A stretch of DNA of 64,000 nt from Odontesthes bonariensis (taxonomy: Eukaryota > Chordata > Actinopteri > Atheriniformes > Atherinopsidae). Of the stretch, positions 43,812-53,708 are shown one piece after another (the first letter of the stretch is position 1; every line of letters starts with the position of its first letter). The notes under the pieces are model-generated. The model was not told where the DNA came from, made no database searches, and worked only from the letters and a program-made list of their open reading frames with translations. Made by a program: the position numbers and the translations under genes. Where the stretch lies: assembly GCF_027942865.1 (NCBI RefSeq), contig NC_134522.1, positions 32,728,349-32,792,348 of the forward strand, written 5' to 3'.

Positions 43812-44276
43812 ATGACAAGTATAATTGAGAAACTGCCCATCCTTCAAGATGGCGCGCATCCATGGATCTCAAAACTAGAAGAAACTTTGGTGGGGACACA
43901 AGCAGCCCTTGGGGACATAAAGAGGCTTCTGGCTAATCTCCTTGGAGTCCCAGCAATGGAAGAAATCTTTGAAAAAGCAGGTTTGCGCAGATATGCTATT
44001 AGCACAATAAATGATGCTGATCTGTTTGCAGCAAGTCGAGGACGAATTTGGAGAGCTCTGAGAGAAACGTTCCCTACTAATGTACACCCGGACAATATTC
44101 TCATCGAGCCAATGGGAGACCAGGAAAATCCGAGAGCCTACGTGGCGAGAGCTCATCAATCTTGGAGAAATGTCACTGGAAATGATCCGGATATAAACCA
44201 AATGGAACAATCAATCCTCCGAGCCAAGCTACAAGAGGGACTGCCACCATCAGTAAGAAACAAACTGAGGTGGTAG
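43812..44276 (+). pseudogene. ERV gag, capsid part
   Basis: The capsid region continues in a shifted frame. The open frame actually begins a few codons before the nominal ATG 43812. It includes the segment LGDIKRLLANLLG and, near 44127, ENPRAYVARAHQSWRNVTG, which resembles the retroviral major homology/C-terminal capsid area in position and composition. A TAG near 44274 ends it, and sequence in the next frame continues the protein, marking a second frameshift. Confidence 0.75.
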
Positions 44277-44713
44277 GACTTGGGAGTATGACAAAGAGCG
44301 TTTACACTGATTATGTAGCACACCAGGTGGAGCTACACCGGAAAAAGGAACAGGCTCAAAAACAGCAAGATGAGGACACTATTAGGAAGCTCACTCAGAT
44401 ACAACTCACGGAGAACAGGAGAAAGGAGAAGACACAAGCCGTGATCATACAGGGCCAGTCTACACCACAACAATGGGATAAACCACAACCATCGTACGAC
44501 CAGACAAGACCACAGCTACCAGAAAATTCAACGACCTTTTCGACACCCCCAGTCGTTGATCAGTCACAGACTTGGAGAGGAAAAGGCAGAGGAAACTGGG
44601 GAAACGGAGGAAGGGGATCTTTCAATCCAGGTCAATTGACCGTGGAGGATTTCGCGGTCAAGGTTACAGAGGAGGTTACAGGGGGCAACCACAGCCACCC
44701 CGGGGACCAGTAA
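44270..44713 (+). pseudogene. ERV gag, nucleocapsid part
   Basis: A Gln/Glu/Lys-rich helix is followed by Pro/Gln/Thr-rich sequence and then a Gly/Arg-rich tail (WRGKGRGNWGNGGRG). The neighbouring frame carries further RGG-like repeats to about 44745, implying another shift near 44625. No C-x2-C-x4-H-x4-C zinc knuckle is present in any frame here. RNA binding would depend on Gly/Arg repeats, a foamy-virus-like feature. Confidence 0.7.
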
Positions 44714-44872
44714 ACCCCAACAGGGGCCCGGAGCCTGGGTTCTAGGGAGGCCCAGAGAACCCGAGTGGGAGGTGTCAGCTGGTAGTGTCAGGACCGGAAC
44801 AAGATCCAACAATAATGGTAAGAATAAATAAGCAACCATTAAGCATGATGGCGGTAGTGGAGCTGCCTTTAC

Positions 44873-45493
44873 ATGTGTTCAGTCCGAAGATGCTACACAC
44901 CTCCCATGTCTGGCAAATTTGTACGGACGATCGGGTTTGAGGGTGTCAAAAAGCTGATTCCTTTCACAAAACCTGTCGAGATTAGCTATGGGACCCAAAG
45001 GACAACCATACCCATACTAGTGTCAGAAAATACACCAATCAGTCTTTTGGGAAGAGACGCTCTATGCAGACTGAACTGTACCATACGATGTATAACTGAC
45101 GGCTGTCAGGTTGAAGTGCCCTATAAGGAGTACCAACAACTAACAATGACAACAGAGACTGAAGCATCCTCTGTGTTTTGGATCGGAGATTTGAGTCAAG
45201 ATCTAATGGAACCAACCAGAGTGTGGGAAAAGTTCATCACCGCAAACATGCCTGACACGACAACCCACGAATACCCACCTCACTGTACACTCAAATATTT
45301 CAAAACAGGGGCCACACCAAACCCTGATGACTGGATGAGCCACCAGCCACAGCAAGTCCAGCTTAGCTCAAGCTGTATAATTTTGGGACCACAAGGGGCG
45401 GCTATGAAGATCGATCGAAACAATTATCTCAGCAAAGAACATGAAGTCGAACATAGCATCCCACATGTGACTAAGGATAGCAAATGGATATGA
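44873..45493 (+). pseudogene. ERV protease C-terminal half plus 2H-like domain
   Basis: Residues 10-75 contain the distal part of a retroviral protease (IPFTKP, then SLLGRDALCRL). The active-site half lies upstream in degraded frames (a D-x-G-like stretch near 44850). After the protease, residues ~95-205 carry two histidine motifs, H137-C-T-L and H198-V-T-K, each preceded by proline (PPHCTL, SIPHVT). That is the signature pair of 2H phosphoesterases (LigT/AKAP7-like enzymes that cleave 2'-5' or cyclic nucleotides). The spacing of 61 residues is compact. A frameshift just after the second motif ends the ORF. Position between protease and RT suggests a Pol-encoded accessory domain. Confidence 0.55.
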
Positions 45494-45512
45494 ACAGAAA
45501 CATGTAGGAGAA

Positions 45513-46229
45513 ATGGTGGCTGAAGCGGAGGACATCACCTTCACACCAATAAAAGAAAACGCTGCTATCTGGAGAAGTGAAGACCAACGGTTTCTGAAAA
45601 TCATGACCTCAGCTCAAGGTCTGGGACGACCACAAATGATAACATATGAGTCCATTTGCAGTGTCCAGCCAGGTTCAGATACTTTGAGACAAGAGATGCT
45701 ACGACAAGTTCCAGAAGGTTTGTGGTCACAACATAACACTGACATTGGTTTAGTAAAGTCAGCCCAACCAGTGAAAGTTGAGCTCCGACCGGGAGCTAGA
45801 CCTCCATGGAAGAACCAATACCTGCTAAAGGAGGAAGCAGTTCGCGGAATTGCATCACAAATTAAAGGACTACTAACAGTAAAGGTCGTGGCAATAACCC
45901 AAAACCCACAAAGCAACACACCTTTGCTGCCAACAATGAAGCCAGATAGTTCTTACCGCATGGTACATGATCTAAGAGCCGTAAATGAAGTCGTGACAGA
46001 TTTCCCAGCTGAAGTATCGGACCCGCATACCTTGCTGGCCCAAATCCCTCCAGAAGCAACATATTTCACGGTGTTGGACTTGTGTGGAGCCTTCTTCAGT
46101 GTTCCTCTCAGCATCGAATCCCAGGGCTTGTTTGGGTTCACATATCAGGGACAGTATTACAAATACCTGAGGCTTCCCATGGGTGGTAGTGGACAGGTTC
46201 TCACGATGGCCAGAGGCCTGCCCAACTAG
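45513..46229 (+). pseudogene. ERV reverse transcriptase, N-terminal part
   Basis: Fingers and early palm are recognisable: LRPGARPPWKNQY, YRMVHDLRAVNE, and the first catalytic Asp in FTVLDLCGAFFSVPL, then the YLRLPMG box. The sequence then stops: after LPMG it reads straight into integrase sequence in another frame. The YxDD catalytic motif, thumb, connection, RNase H and the integrase N-terminus are all deleted. Product inactive. Confidence 0.9.
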
Positions 46230-47286
46230 GCGAAAAGACGCTCAATCTGTCGCTAAGTTCCTGTGTCGTGAAGTCATACCCAGATGGGGGCTTCCAGATA
46301 GAATATCATCAGATAACGGGCGAGAATTTGTTGATAGAACTGTAAAACTGATCCTACAGAAACTAGGAATCAAGCAACGTCTTGGAGCGGTTTATCATCC
46401 ACAGAGCCAAGGCATGTGTGAGAAAATGAAAGGCGTGTTGAAAAACCGTCTTGTAAAAATCTGTCAACATACGGGACTGAATTGGGTGGCAGCGCTTCCA
46501 CTTGCTCTAATGGCATGCCGTTCAGGCGCACTCCGCGATTTGCAAACGACACCACATGAGTTGGTGGCAGGCAGACGAATGCCCACGCCCTTTTTGCGAA
46601 CAAACGGGAAAGGTCCAAGTTTATCTCTGTTGGAAGATGAAATGAAGACATACGTTAAGTATATGGTTACTTTACATAGGAACATATCTACGTATGTCAT
46701 TGACAGGCAAAAACAGGACCATGAGCAGGAGAAGCTTGCGGAGCAAAAGAGAGACATTTTGCAGCCAGGGGACAAAGTGTTCGTGAAGGTCTTTAGGAGA
46801 AAGTGGTTTAACGCACGCCGGGAAGGACCATTTGAAGTTGTGCGCAGCACAGGGACAGCGGTCCAAGTAAAAGGGTCTCCCACGTGGTACCACCTGTCAC
46901 ACTGTGTCAAGGCAGCAAAAGAAGAAGAGACTCAAACTAAAGGTACGCAAGACAAAGGGTCCAACGGAGGGAGCACGGACAGATTCGAAACACCCGAGAA
47001 TGCTCAATATCAAGGTCCGAGAGAGGAGACTGATAATGTTGCAAACAGCTATGATCCTGCTGTACCTGTTCCTGATGACACCGACCGGGGCCCACCAATA
47101 CAAAGATTTGGGGTCATCGATTTGCAACACGTGCCAGAGACAACGGGGGCCTCCTCTCCAGAAAGCAATCCAACAAAGATCAAAGAGAGCAACAATGACT
47201 CTTCGAGAAGTGGCACAGAGTCAGCCGTACCAACGAGGCCAAAGTCCGGCCGCAGAAAGACCAAACCCGAGAGATACGGCGATTAA
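46183..47286 (+). pseudogene. ERV integrase core and C-terminus
   Basis: Begins at the deletion junction (nominal GTG start) with VVDRFSRWPEA. The second catalytic Asp (SSDNGREF) and the Glu (SQGMCEKMKG) are retained. The zinc-binding domain and the first catalytic Asp are lost. A basic C-terminal SH3-like region (PGDKVFVKVFRRKW, REGPFEVV) follows, then a Ser/Glu-rich tail whose last ~380 bp overlaps the env frame, as in many retroviruses. Confidence 0.9.
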
Positions 47287-48676
47287 GGTAATAGTGGCCG
47301 AGGGTCAGTCGGCCCAGCTTCCATGTGAGTGCAAAGTGGTGGACTTGGGAGGACCCCATTTACCACAGTGGAAAGACAACTACGGAAAGCTGATAACCTA
47401 CTCAAACGTCACCATCAACGCACTACCAAAGTATGTACTGGTTAATGAGGCAAGGAGGGTGAAAAAAGAAGTTCAAAAAAGGGATCAAGGAATGTATACG
47501 TGTATATATTTTGGGTCCCCAACCCAGGGGAAAGAAGGGCGTAATAGAGCTGAACCTGAAGTCAAATATGTGAGGTTAAGGTTAAGAAATGGAGGGGCGG
47601 AAACAAAGACGATAATTCCTGAAGCAACACCTGTCTCAACACAACTCCCTCCACTCGTACACACATCCAAAGGGGAAACAATAGAACCTGCAACCACTAG
47701 TATTGCTCGGGGGACTGTAGCGAAAATGAACACTACCTCCAATGACAATAACAGGATAGGGAGTACCACGGCGAAATCTGCTCCGCCAACAAGCGTGGTG
47801 GAGAAAAAGGTGGTACCATCGGACACCATTTACCAGGTCAATAGGGAATTAGACAAAGAGACACTAGATTTTGAACAGCAACAAAATGACGTAGCTGCGG
47901 ATGAGCATGCAGTTTATAAAAGAGAAAATAAATGGAGGGCATTTGGGTTTGATTCTTCGGTATTGCAAATTACTGACCCATGGGCTAACAAGAACATGTG
48001 GTTCCAACAACTGACTCATTCCGTACGGCGAGCCACACTTGATAACTGCCCCTGCTTTGTAAAGGTTCCAGCACCAAACACATGGCCGTTAATTCTGGAA
48101 ACAATACCTGAGCCACTTAGTCCCTTGTGTCAGGAGTATGCGTTATCTTGGTTGTTATATAATCAACAAGCACCAACGGATAGGTGGTTGGCTCTGTCAA
48201 AACATCTATTTACACCCAAAAAGGAATGTACATGGTTAAGTGATTTGCCATATCTTAATTTACAAGATCACCAGGAGAAGGGGGCAGCAGCACAGCCTGA
48301 TCCGATGGAAGTAGTGGCCGTTAAGGCCAAAGTCTGTTTTTGTTCGAACGACACTCACGGTGCTGTAGGGATGTTCGTAGGAATATCAGAGTGCGATAGC
48401 TATAAGATGCAAGTCAGAAGAGAAGCAAACAGCAAGATTGAAGGTCAGACAAGGGTAACTTTCCATGCCCCGGATAAACGAGAGAGTGGGACCCTGTGGG
48501 TTAAACATGAACTCCTCCCTGTAAATGTGACCATTGGAACCTTTAAAGAAATCTGGTGGGTGTGTGGTAATAAGGTGTATCTATTTTTGCCATATGGATG
48601 GACAGGTTGTTGTTTTATGGCTAGTCTAAAACTGCCATACGGGGTCGTTACAATCCAACAAGAACCACCAGCTTAG
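47036..48676 (+). CDS. ERV Env surface subunit with V-set Ig-like domain, no TM
   Basis: The frame is open from 46904. The likely start is ATG 47036, which begins a hydrophobic signal sequence (MILLYLFLMTPTGA). An RSKR furin-like site follows at 47177-47188. Residues ~124-228 of the 590-codon frame form a V-set Ig-like domain: Cys141 (LPC), Trp156, and Cys200 in D-Q-G-M-Y-T-C. Next come a Thr/Pro-rich, probably O-glycosylated stem (~236-300) and a Cys-rich surface-subunit region ending in a retroviral-type WWVCG...LPYGWTGCC segment. A stop at 48674 precedes any fusion peptide or membrane anchor. Short RRTGKR-like text just downstream in another frame may be the remains of the SU/TM cleavage site. 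The protein would be secreted if made. It survives as one open frame while gag and pol have decayed. Confidence 0.75.
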   Translation: MLQTAMILLYLFLMTPTGAHQYKDLGSSICNTCQRQRGPPLQKAIQQRSKRATMTLREVAQSQPYQRGQSPAAERPNPRDTAIKVIVAEGQSAQLPCECKVVDLGGPHLPQWKDNYGKLITYSNVTINALPKYVLVNEARRVKKEVQKRDQGMYTCIYFGSPTQGKEGRNRAEPEVKYVRLRLRNGGAETKTIIPEATPVSTQLPPLVHTSKGETIEPATTSIARGTVAKMNTTSNDNNRIGSTTAKSAPPTSVVEKKVVPSDTIYQVNRELDKETLDFEQQQNDVAADEHAVYKRENKWRAFGFDSSVLQITDPWANKNMWFQQLTHSVRRATLDNCPCFVKVPAPNTWPLILETIPEPLSPLCQEYALSWLLYNQQAPTDRWLALSKHLFTPKKECTWLSDLPYLNLQDHQEKGAAAQPDPMEVVAVKAKVCFCSNDTHGAVGMFVGISECDSYKMQVRREANSKIEGQTRVTFHAPDKRESGTLWVKHELLPVNVTIGTFKEIWWVCGNKVYLFLPYGWTGCCFMASLKLPYGVVTIQQEPPA

Positions 48677-50565
48677 GAGATTCACCCCATTGACAGTTCG
48701 GCGAACAGGAAAAAGAGGAGAACCAAACACAAATGCCATTATTGGAAAGGGGAAGGTGGAATGAAGACACGGAAGAGGTGCAAGCAGAGGATGATATCAT
48801 GGATATGTATCCACTTTAAAGATACAACCAAGACAATCATGCAGTAGGAGTGGACGGCCATTTTGTTAACCCAGTTTTCTCCTGTTTATATTATTCTAGG
48901 GAGGTAATATGACTGTATTTTTGGTTTGCATTAATTTTGTCAGGAAAGTCAACTATATTCAAGATAGACCTGTTTTGTTTGTTATTTTGGCCAGGGTCCA
49001 CTCCAACTCGTGTTCCTAAGAAATGTGCTCATTGCAGAGCTGCCAGTTGAGTGAGGAAAGGTTGTAACCAGACAAGAAAAGTTCTGTTTCTAGCACCATG
49101 CTCTCCACTCCTGGGATGGAAGGCTTAGCGGTTATTATCACAAACATATTTTATAGTTTTATACTGAGTGTGACGTTTTTACATGGTTTATCACTTATTT
49201 CTGACAGTGTGCAGTCTTATTAACCTTGTCTACATTTTGGATACAGTGTTTTACTTAACAATCTGCTATTGCAGTGGTGTGGCCAGACGCCGAGGTGTTC
49301 CAACTCTGTACGGGAGTTTGGACAGGTGTAAGGGGGGAATGACTATGCTGAGGCTAACAGGATAAGATGGGTGGACACAAGTAGATACACATGTCACATG
49401 CACACTGATATAGAAATAAGAGGAAGTAGTAAACAACATATACAGGTATAGTAAGTAGGACTCTGGAAGCGTATTTTGGATACATCGTGCGACAATTATG
49501 TAATCATGCAATATACTGTAGCATAAGTTAATTTTCCGGCAAGATACTGGTGGGTGTTTTCTTTTCTTTCTTCTCAGGATGACATTCTGGGAAATGGGAA
49601 ACGAACTGAGAGACACTGGCTGTCCAGGGACCCCCACGGAATGGACTCAGAGACTTGAGACGGGGTGATGCAAATGGACTGTGGGACCCTGGACAGGAGA
49701 ATACGATAAAGGAAAATGGACGATGGATAACAAAAAATGGAAACTAAGCTGCACGGCTACTCCACTGCAAATGCATTGATATTTCTCAGTAGTACTAGTT
49801 TGCTAAAACTCTAGAATTGTGTGGATTGAGTTATAATCATGAAAAATGTAATCGTTGATGTTATAATCTTGGTTGCTGTTATGAACCATTTCAATCTGCA
49901 TTGTATGCCATAATGGAGTGTGAACTTATATGTTACTTGTGATATTGTTGTCATTATGCTTTTGATATAGCCTATTCTCTGTAATACAGCAGGAGTCACG
50001 CTTTGTGGACATAATAGGAACAAATTGGACCAAATTGACCATAAAGGTCCTGAAATTAGACGTTAATGGTAAAGGTAATTGTTAATATGAAACAGGGATT
50101 GCTTGCTTAGATTGGCACCAGAGTGAGATTCCCTTAGGTCATCCAATCCTTTTCCCCACCTTTTAGGAAGGGTGGTTTTTTATCGACTGGATGACAACTG
50201 ACCTGCAGGTTCCCCACAGGGACACACAGATTGCATGGGAGAGCAGGACATGAATGTTTAGTCATGTCAGGAGACTGATGAGCTGTGTGACTGGAGGGAG
50301 ACCGGTAGGCTGGTTTACTGTAGCTGAATTTGGACTAATTATATGATAGATTTAGCTTACCTAGTTTAAAATAGTTAAAATAATGTGCGCATAGACACGT
50401 AAATAGGAGTTTAACTAATCAGTTGACTCAGAAATTGAGGGCTTATGATATATTAAGAGATTTGGCAATCAATGATGTCGAACAAGTGAAGTCTTTGTTG
50501 CTGCAGGTTCATGGAGTTGACCATCTATCATGACCATTTTGTGTTTCGGGACTCTAAGTAGTCCC
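48677..50565 (+). other. ERV 3' internal region, no gene supported
   Basis: About 1.9 kb between the Env stop and the polypurine tract. No TM-like heptad repeat or membrane segment in a usable frame was found. Text at 49017-49090 matches 37095-37170 upstream of the 5' LTR. An imperfect inverted repeat, gggactctaagtagtccc, lies at about 50549-50566 beside the purine tract. Confidence 0.5.
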
Positions 50566-50576
50566 GAAGGGGGGAA
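50566..50576 (+). promoter_or_regulatory. ERV polypurine tract
   Basis: cgaaggggggaa directly before the 3' LTR. Confidence 0.75.
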
Positions 50577-51023
50577 TGAAGTGTATGGACTCATACAAAA
50601 TGGAGGAACAGGCCTTACTGAGTTCATTTGAGTACACAGCTACGTAAGTTCATCAAGTGCATAATTGTTGCGCGCGCCTCTGTGCAAGGCACAGGGATAC
50701 ACTGAAAAATAAAACACTTAACATGACCAAATAAGGTAGATTTGATAGGAGACATCCTTAAAGTTAGAGCATATCTCTTGGCTTTACGCCTGGACAAGTG
50801 GCCTTGAACAGCCTTTAAAAGTAAGGGACTTTCTCTCCAAGGGTAGAGAGTTTTCCATCTGGCGAATTGACACATTCTCTCCGGAAAGATGCATCTTTTC
50901 TGTAAATTTGAAACGGACCTGATGACAGAAATAAAGATTTCTTTGTTCGACTAAGTCCGTGTCAGCAGACTTCTTCAGCACTCATTTCTACATCGGCTCG
51001 GCGACCTCCTCTCATATTCTACA
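50577..51023 (+). repeat. ERV 3' LTR
   Basis: Starts TGAAGTGTATGGAC directly after a purine tract (50566-50576, cgaaggggggaa) and ends ATATTCTACA. Homologous to 37774-38250 throughout. Confidence 0.85.
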
Positions 51024-52651
51024 CGTGCACAGCAGAAACTTGAAAATATCGATCATTGAAAGACTTGGTGTTGGTGTTCAAGCACCCACCTGAATGTAAA
51101 AGCAGAGAGAGACCAAAGACTGTTAGAAGCATGTTGTCTGATGAGCCGTCTTCCGCTGACTGAGAACAAACCCTGTTCAACAGACAGGAAGAAGGTGAAA
51201 GTCACATGATTACATGATGGCATCAGGGAAAGTAAAGAAGACCTTAACTTATTATAAACGACAATTTGTAGGCAACGCTATCATCTTTCCGTGGAACTAA
51301 AACTTTTAGAAAACAGTTGCCTGTACCATCTGGAATTAATTAAGAGATGCGGACATCTAACATGAAAGGTGAGATATTATGCCCTTTTTTTCCTAGAGAC
51401 CGTGATAAATGTGACAAACTTTGGTCAAAATAACACAGAGAAACAGTACAGCATGTCCTTTCTCTTCCATTGATTCACACCTCTGTTCAAGTGGATCATT
51501 TTAAGGCACGGAGTGACCCACTCCACTCCACTCCACTCCACCCCTCTCTTCCTCACTGTCTGCCTTCTTTAGAACCTGTAGTCCTCAGTAACTGTTGGAG
51601 CGCATCATGACAAATGAGAGAGCAAACAGTAAATACCCTGTCAGCTCAGATCGCTCATCAAACTGACAGAAAAATTCTATTCTTTAATATTCACATTTCC
51701 CTCGTCAGGTGTGGACGGTGATGGCTGCTGGTCAGTTTCTAACACAACTGACATCCTCATTGAGTTGTTGTTCCTCCGTCAGATGCTGGCTCCATGAGCT
51801 CTGGACTTTACTGTCGCTCCATTTCTCTGCCTTTTGCTTTTTTAGAAGCTATCATTAAGAAATGTTGCTTATGAGGCCAATAATTCACAGGTGTTTGTTT
51901 TTATAAGGGCTGATGGGTGCTGTGCTGATGGTGCATTCAAGACATATGGGAATTTTTAGCTTCTGGTCACTGGTGCTACTTAGAAGTCAGTTTTTCTTGC
52001 CAGGATATACAACAATAAAGAACATGCTGGTAGAACATTATAAGCTTTATAAGTTTTTCCATCATTGCAGGTAACTATATACCTAAGAATGAGATTTGAT
52101 GCTAATAGCAAAGCAAAAAGCAGGAGCAACCTTGGAAGTGGAAAGAAATTCCAGATTCATCTGAATTTTAGGTTGGGTGCAGATAAGATAAGATTCGCCT
52201 TTATTGTCTCTACAGGAGAGAAATTTTGCGTGGGCATGAGAAGGTGTGATTTACAATGAACGAACAAGACTTCGACACGACTTAGGTACCACAGAGGGAA
52301 CACTATACAATACAATATATGCTGAACAAGGAAACATGTAAACATAGATACACTGTAGCCTAGTTTGCCAACAGCCATAGCCCCGCAGCATAATGAGATA
52401 ATGGACTGGATAACCTTTTAAAGTGATCTAAGTTTTCCCTGAAAGTCTGAAAGGCTCATTGAATGACAGATTCCCAAACATAAATGCCAAAGTTGTGTCA
52501 GATTCAGATTTTTTGAGTTGTTAGTGACTCCAGATACCCAAATATATGCTCTCCCAGAAAAAAGGGGATTTTTTTCCCCATAATAAGTTCCCAGTAAGTG
52601 TGTCCCTGAAGCTTCTGTTGGTCAAGGCAAACATCTGAAGCAGCAGTTACG
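51024..52651. other. Mostly unassigned sequence
   Basis: Non-coding. It contains (cactc)n at about 51518-51545. At 52175-52330 there is a dispersed-repeat-like fragment: gataagataagattcgcctttattgtctc followed by gagaaattttg and tacaatacaata. That text resembles a very common interspersed repeat end in fish genomes. No gene is supported. Confidence 0.45.
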
Positions 52652-52850
52652 CTGTGTGTCATGTCTGTGGGTTTTTGCCACATTTTTAGTTTCTGTTTAA
52701 GTTCTTAGTTTTACCATGTTTTAGTTTTTCATGTCTTAGTTTTGTTAAGTTTTAGGTTCAGGTCTTGTTTTTAGTTTTAGCCATGATATGCCACCTCAGT
52801 CTTTCTACTGCCCTGCCATCAGCCTCTTCTTCTTCTTCTTCTTCTTCTTT

Positions 52851-53149
52851 TGTAGTGTTTATTGGCAGTTTGCATACAAAGTGCACTACCGCCATCTACC
52901 GGGCTGAGGTTTGATCCAATGGGATTAATTTAAACTAGGCCTGATCATAAAGAGAGAAAATACTGCAAGAGAGAAAGGAAAGAAAAAGGAAAATTAAATA
53001 AATAAATAATAAAAAAATAATAATAAAGCAAGAGAAGTGAAAGAATCAAATTCTATTTCCTAGTCCTGTTTATATCAAGTACCTGACTATCGCTGTTGTC
53101 TGGATGTATGGTGTACTAAGCAAGGTGTTCAGTGAGATAGGTGTCTTAA
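52851..53149 (-). other. LINE 3' untranslated region
   Basis: About 300 bp with A/T-rich (aaataaataaataat) text near 53000, ending in the (AAG)n tail. Confidence 0.7.
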
Positions 53150-53707
53150 TTACCCTTTGCATCTTTTCCTCTCATGAGTGTATTCTGTGCAATGCAATAA
53201 AGCATGTTCAACTCCCTCCCTTTCTCCACAGTGCATGCAGGCTCCTGTTTGATGCTTTCCCACTATCTGCAACCCACTATTTAGACCTGTGTGTCCAATC
53301 CTCAGCCTGGTAATCCACACCTCCTCCCTACGTTTCAGTTCCCCACTCCATCTAATGTCAACTCTCTTATGTAAATTATACAGGTGCCTTCCCCTTTCCT
53401 CTTGGTCCCATCGTTCCTGCCACATTTTGTTTATGTTTTCCTTCAGTATAGCTTTCATTTCTGATTTGCTTAAAGGAGTTTCAAGTTCTACCTGCTCAGC
53501 TCTAGTAGCTTCTTTTGCTAATTTGTCAGCGGTTTCATTACCCTGAATTCCCCTATGGGCAGGGACCCAGAAAAACTGCAGTATTGTTCTTTGTTGTGTT
53601 ACCTTATATATTATCTGATGTATTTCTTCCAAAAGATCTGTACGACAAGAAGACCTTCCGCTAAGAATACTAGTTAAAGAAGACATTGAATCAGAACATA
53701 CTACAGC
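53150..53707 (-). pseudogene. LINE ORF2: rest of RNase H and C-terminal zinc motif
   Basis: Continues ORF2 one frame away: VCSDSMSSL (third RNase H Asp), WVPAHRGIQGNETADKLAKEA (fourth), then a basic region with RLRIGHT and a C-x2-C...H-x4-C-like motif (CMHCGEREGVEHALLHC), the usual C-terminal finger of these LINEs. It is separated from the main ORF by the single-base shift near 53708. Confidence 0.85.
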
Positions 53708-53708
53708 T

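Larger units (their letters stand above)
37774..51023 (+). mobile_element. Degenerate endogenous retrovirus
   Basis: Diverged LTRs at 37774-38250 and 50577-51023 bracket gag (42686), pro (44873), RT (45513), integrase (46183) and env (46904). Gag and pro are broken by several frameshifts. Pol has lost everything between the first part of RT and the integrase core. Env lacks its transmembrane subunit. It is therefore an old, non-functional provirus. Domain order, Env type and a Gag PPPY motif resemble fish gamma/epsilon-type retroviruses. No target duplication was found (gaaaa left, cgtgc right), fitting an old or recombined copy. Confidence 0.85.

Noticed and set aside
46904-47035. Env start at 46904
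   Set aside because: The first 44 codons are Lys/Arg-rich sequence overlapping integrase. The ATG at 47036 directly precedes the hydrophobic signal segment and is the better start.
42686-48676. Replication-competent retrovirus
   Set aside because: Gag and pro have several frameshifts, pol lacks YxDD, RNase H and the integrase N-terminus, and Env has no TM subunit.
52801-52856. Stand-alone (CTT)n microsatellite
   Set aside because: It sits exactly at the LINE 3' end beside the target duplication, so it is the LINE tail.
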